Below, in pieces: positions 61,545 through 64,000 of a stretch of 64,000 nucleotides of DNA (within the stretch, counting starts at the first letter, position 1; each line of letters starts with the position of its first letter). The notes under the pieces were generated by a model. It was not told the origin of the DNA. It was given only the letters and a program-made list of their open reading frames with translations, and ran no database searches. The DNA is from Henningerozyma blattae CBS 6284. Its lineage: Eukaryota > Ascomycota > Saccharomycetes > Saccharomycetales > Saccharomycetaceae. The translations under genes were made by a program, and so were the position numbers. The stretch is from NCBI RefSeq assembly GCF_000315915.1, contig NC_020186.1, positions 1,302,001 through 1,366,000 of the forward strand, written 5' to 3'.

Positions 61545-62771
61545 CTTGAAAACTGTGTGTTAGTGAAATGTCTTGTGTTAATTGACAAAAAAATATAATA
61601 TAGTTTCTAGAACACAATGAAAACACTAAGGAAAAGACAGTTTAAAAATATATATTAACAATAAATTTAAAAAAAAAAAAAAAANATAACTAATAAAAAG
61701 ACTATAGAGTAAAGAAGATTTAAGTNNNNNNNNNNNNNNNNNNNNAAACTAAAACTTAAATTTTAAAAAAAAAAATTAAAAAAAAAAAAAATAAAAAAAA
61801 AAAAATTAAAACTTAAACTAAAAAAAGTAAAAACGTAACTTAGTATAAAGTAAGAGTCTTAAGAATGATTGAAAACAATGAATAAAGAAATGAAGGAGGT
61901 CAAGAGGGAAAAAAATAAAAAAAAGGAATGAAGAGAGCTAAAAAGTTATCCAATAGAGAAAATTCAAGAAAACCCAAAAATTCTCTTTAAAAATCTCGAG
62001 GTGAACTATCTAAAGAATTTATTTAAATAACAAAGCTAGCGCGTGAGTGGTGATAGTGTTGATTAATAAAAAAAAAAAAAAAACAACATAACTAATAAAT
62101 AGATGAAATAATAATAATAGTAATAACAATCATCATCATCATCATTATCATCACCGTCGAACAACAAGGTTATGAGATGCTTGATTTTCTTATGAAAAAA
62201 TTCCTTGAGATTTTTTTTTTTGAATAAAAATGATTGGATTAGAAGAATTTATAAAACTTTTGCCTAAAATGAATACAATGTAATGATCCTACGGAGTCTG
62301 TATCTTTACTTACGTGAGTTGTTTTTTTTTTTTTTATGGATGTATGTGCCGTGTTCTTTTTAGGAAAGAGAGGATGCCCGGTGTACTGGTTTTTTATTTT
62401 GTTAAGCATCCGAGGGTTGAGTTCAGGGTTTCGGAGTTTCAAGAATTGGGTTGTAATAGTTAGTGTGTTTATATTTAAGTGATTATCTATCATTCATATA
62501 TAGTGAAAGTTAAATATAGGATAAACTTTAAAGTACATAGGTCTATATATAATATATACACATTTATTACACACGTACAGGTTAGTTAAGGAAAGAAAGG
62601 AGATCAAGCAAAATGCATTTTTTCGAGTGAATTGAAGTTGTATTAAAATTAGTATTGACATCATAACGAAACATAAATAAAAAGAAAAAGGAAAAAAAGA
62701 GTGTAATTTTGGGGAGAATGTAAGTGAGATATAGAAAATAATAATAAGAAGAAGAAGAAGAAGAATGAAGA
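61545..62771. other. PFK1 promoter / YAP180x 3' region with assembly gap
   Basis: About 1.2 kb. It holds a single N (61685), a 20-base N run (61726-61745) and dense poly-A stretches on both sides (61668-61820), so true length is unknown. Further A tracts (about 62068-62083), an ATC/ATA microsatellite patch (62110-62155) and an AAG repeat (62740-62765) follow. An 84-codon minus-strand frame (62239-62493) is not convincing. Confidence 0.6.
61685..61745. other. Undetermined bases (assembly gap)
   Basis: One N at 61685 and twenty N at 61726-61745, inside A-rich low-complexity sequence upstream of PFK1. A round 20-base run is typical of a placeholder gap. Confidence 0.97.
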
Positions 62772-64000
62772 TCAGATATCGATCAAGTTAGTACCTTGTG
62801 GATTGTAGAAGGCGTTTTGTTGTGGTGGTTGAGTTTGTAGAGGTGGTTGAGTGAATTGCTGAGTTTGTGGGGAAGTAAATTGTTGTGTTTGTGGAGAGGC
62901 GAATTGTTGTGTTTGTGGGGAGGCGAATTGGTGTGTTTGTGGAGAGGCGAATTGTTGAGTCTGTGTTGTTTGTAAAGAAAACTGTTGTGGTTGACCTTGT
63001 AATTGTTGGCCTTGTGGAGGTAATTGGATAGTGGCTTGTGGGTATTGTGGTGTAGTTTGTAATGTACCAGTAGATGAATAGTTTAATTGAGGTTGGTATT
63101 GGGCGGCGGCCACATTTGCGGCTGCAGCGGCGGCATTTTGTTGAGCCAGTTGGAGTTGGGCTTGTGCTTGTTGTGCTTGTAGTTGAGCTTGGGCTGCAGC
63201 TTGTTGTTGTGCTTGTAGTTGAGCTTGGGCTTGGGCTTGAGCTTGAGCTGCAGCTTCTGCTTGGGCTTCTGCTTGAGCACGAGCTTGGGCTTCCGCTTGA
63301 GCACGAGCTTGGGCTTCCGCTTGAGCACGAGCTTGGGCTTCTGCTTGAGCACGAGCTTGAGCCTCCGCTTGAGCACGAGCTTGGGCCTGTGCCTGAGCCT
63401 GTGCCTGAAATTGAGCTTGGGTTTGAACTTGATGAGCTTGTAATTGAGCCTGAGCCTGGGCCTGGGCATTCTGTTGAGCTTGCAATTGAGCATTCTGTTG
63501 AGCTTGTAATTGATTTTGAGCATCTTGGAAGGGGTTTCCAGTCAAGATTGGAGCCACCGGGGCAGCCACTGCGGTAGGTTGCAAGTTAAATGGATTTGGA
63601 GTAGTAGAAGGAGATGCAGTTGTTTGTGGCGTAGCAGTAAACAATCCAGTAGCATTGGTTCCGGCAATTTGAACAGGGGCATAAGCGATGCCTGTAGTGT
63701 TTGCGGTGACAGGGGCTGTTGAAGTTAAGAATGGGTTGGAAGTTGCAGTTTGTGAAGCAGGGGTGGTAGTGGCTGGGTTTTCGAATGTAAAAGTATCCTT
63801 TGCTTGTCCAAAAGGATTAGTATCATTAACGGTAGAAGTTAAATTTGGAGTGTTTCCTGGTTGAGGTAGAGTGGGAGACATCAAGACGGTTTGGTTTCTC
63901 AATTGTTCTTGAAGTACACGTTTCTGTTCTCTTACTTGATCCAATTTCTGTTGAGCCAAGGATTTTTCGCCGTTGGGTGAAGTGGTGGTGGCAGAATAGA
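62772..64000 (-). CDS. YAP1801/YAP1802: AP180-type clathrin adaptor, Yap1801/Yap1802 (C-terminal part)
   Basis: The reverse-strand frame is open from the window edge to TAA at 62772 (about 409 residues); the ANTH phosphoinositide-binding domain lies outside. The visible part is the adaptor tail. A helix ([20 protein letters not shown]) is followed by several NPF motifs for EH-domain partners (TNPFGQ, SNPFLT, PNPFNL, GNPFQD), and the extreme C-terminus NLIDI is a clathrin-binding box. Between them is a Gln/Ala-rich region with an eight-residue repeat (AEAQARAQ), and a TQQFASPQ repeat near the end. Yap1801/2 help clathrin assembly and cargo uptake at the plasma membrane. Downstream neighbour PFK1 equals the YGR240C-YGR241C order. 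Confidence 0.9.
   Translation of the reverse strand, partial: YSATTTSPNGEKSLAQQKLDQVREQKRVLQEQLRNQTVLMSPTLPQPGNTPNLTSTVNDTNPFGQAKDTFTFENPATTTPASQTATSNPFLTSTAPVTANTTGIAYAPVQIAGTNATGLFTATPQTTASPSTTPNPFNLQPTAVAAPVAPILTGNPFQDAQNQLQAQQNAQLQAQQNAQAQAQAQLQAHQVQTQAQFQAQAQAQAQARAQAEAQARAQAEAQARAQAEAQARAQAEAQARAQAEAQAEAAAQAQAQAQAQLQAQQQAAAQAQLQAQQAQAQLQLAQQNAAAAAANVAAAQYQPQLNYSSTGTLQTTPQYPQATIQLPPQGQQLQGQPQQFSLQTTQTQQFASPQTHQFASPQTQQFASPQTQQFTSPQTQQFTQPPLQTQPPQQNAFYNPQGTNLIDI
63230..63450 (-). repeat. 24-bp coding repeat (AEAQARAQ) in YAP180x
   Basis: About five near-identical 24-base units inside a longer Gln/Ala-alternating region. At protein level this makes a regular Ala/Gln/Arg/Glu helix-forming stretch. 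Confidence 0.88.

Noticed and set aside
62239..62493. 84-codon minus-strand frame between PFK1 and YAP180x
   Set aside because: Low-complexity Lys/Thr/Asn content, interrupted by long T tracts, no known relative; treated as noncoding.
63957..63959. TTG at 63959 as the start of the YAP180x frame
   Set aside because: The frame runs on to the window edge with an adaptor-like sequence ([11 protein letters not shown]), so this is an internal leucine codon and the gene is simply truncated by the window.

Overview
This is a stretch of nuclear chromosome from a budding yeast of the family Saccharomycetaceae. Genes are compact and without visible introns, the DNA is AT-rich, proteins carry many Asn/Ser/Gln-rich tracts, and nearly every gene has a clear Saccharomyces cerevisiae counterpart. 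A 20-base N run (61726-61745), a single N (61685) and reading-frame breaks in homopolymers in at least two genes show a draft assembly.

Layout, left to right: HSE1 (partial, -), LAG1/LAC1 ceramide synthase (+), MRT4 (-), MIF2/CENP-C (-), a SEC14-type lipid transfer protein (+), BUD2 RasGAP (+), NAM7/UPF1 (-), YJU3 (-), YJU2 (-, frame broken near its end), a CWP1-type cell wall protein (-), MTC2 (-), YPF1 intramembrane protease (+), a SEG1/SEG2-type eisosome protein (+), a YMR087W-type macro-domain protein (+), SWP1 (+), an unrecognised gene (+), IMP1 (-), a short-chain dehydrogenase relative (-), LUC7 (+), NUP53/ASM4 (+), SRP14 (-), a YMR155W-like MFS carrier (+), PMT1 (-), AIM36 (-), a DUP/COS-type membrane protein (+), TDA11 (+), PEX18/PEX21 (-, frame broken near its end), PFK1 (-) and YAP1801/YAP1802 (partial, -).

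The gene order is informative. It alternates S. cerevisiae genes from two paralogous chromosome tracks: YHL with YKL; YKL with YMR; YMR with YDL; YHR with YGR. Examples are HSE1(YHL002W)-LAG1/LAC1-MRT4(YKL009W), BUD2(YKL092C)-NAM7(YMR080C)-YJU3(YKL094W), and SWP1/IMP1(YMR149-150)-LUC7(YDL087C)-NUP53/ASM4-SRP14(YDL092W). That is the order before the whole-genome duplication, as far as it is preserved. Several neighbours expected in that order (CUE2, MBR1/ISF1, UTP11, HSL1, GFA1) are missing, so I infer a post-duplication species outside Saccharomyces that resolved its duplicates differently (Tetrapisispora, Vanderwaltozyma, Kazachstania or Naumovozyma are possible). The genus cannot be fixed from the sequence alone. 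Order breaks lie at MRT4|MIF2, YMR087W|SWP1 and AIM36|DUP|TDA11.

The genes are mainly housekeeping: ceramide and phosphoinositide metabolism, protein glycosylation (SWP1, PMT1), ER and mitochondrial proteolysis (YPF1, IMP1), RNA processing (YJU2, LUC7, NAM7), ribosome assembly (MRT4), kinetochore (MIF2), polarity and cortex (BUD2, SEG), endocytosis (HSE1, YAP180x), peroxisome import (PEX18/21) and glycolysis (PFK1). I see no tRNA, transposon, LTR, centromere or CRISPR. The main points for a second look are the DUP gene at a synteny break, a large insertion inside the BUD2 C2 domain, an unrecognised gene between SWP1 and IMP1, an unusually charged Cwp1-like wall protein, and the homopolymer frame breaks.
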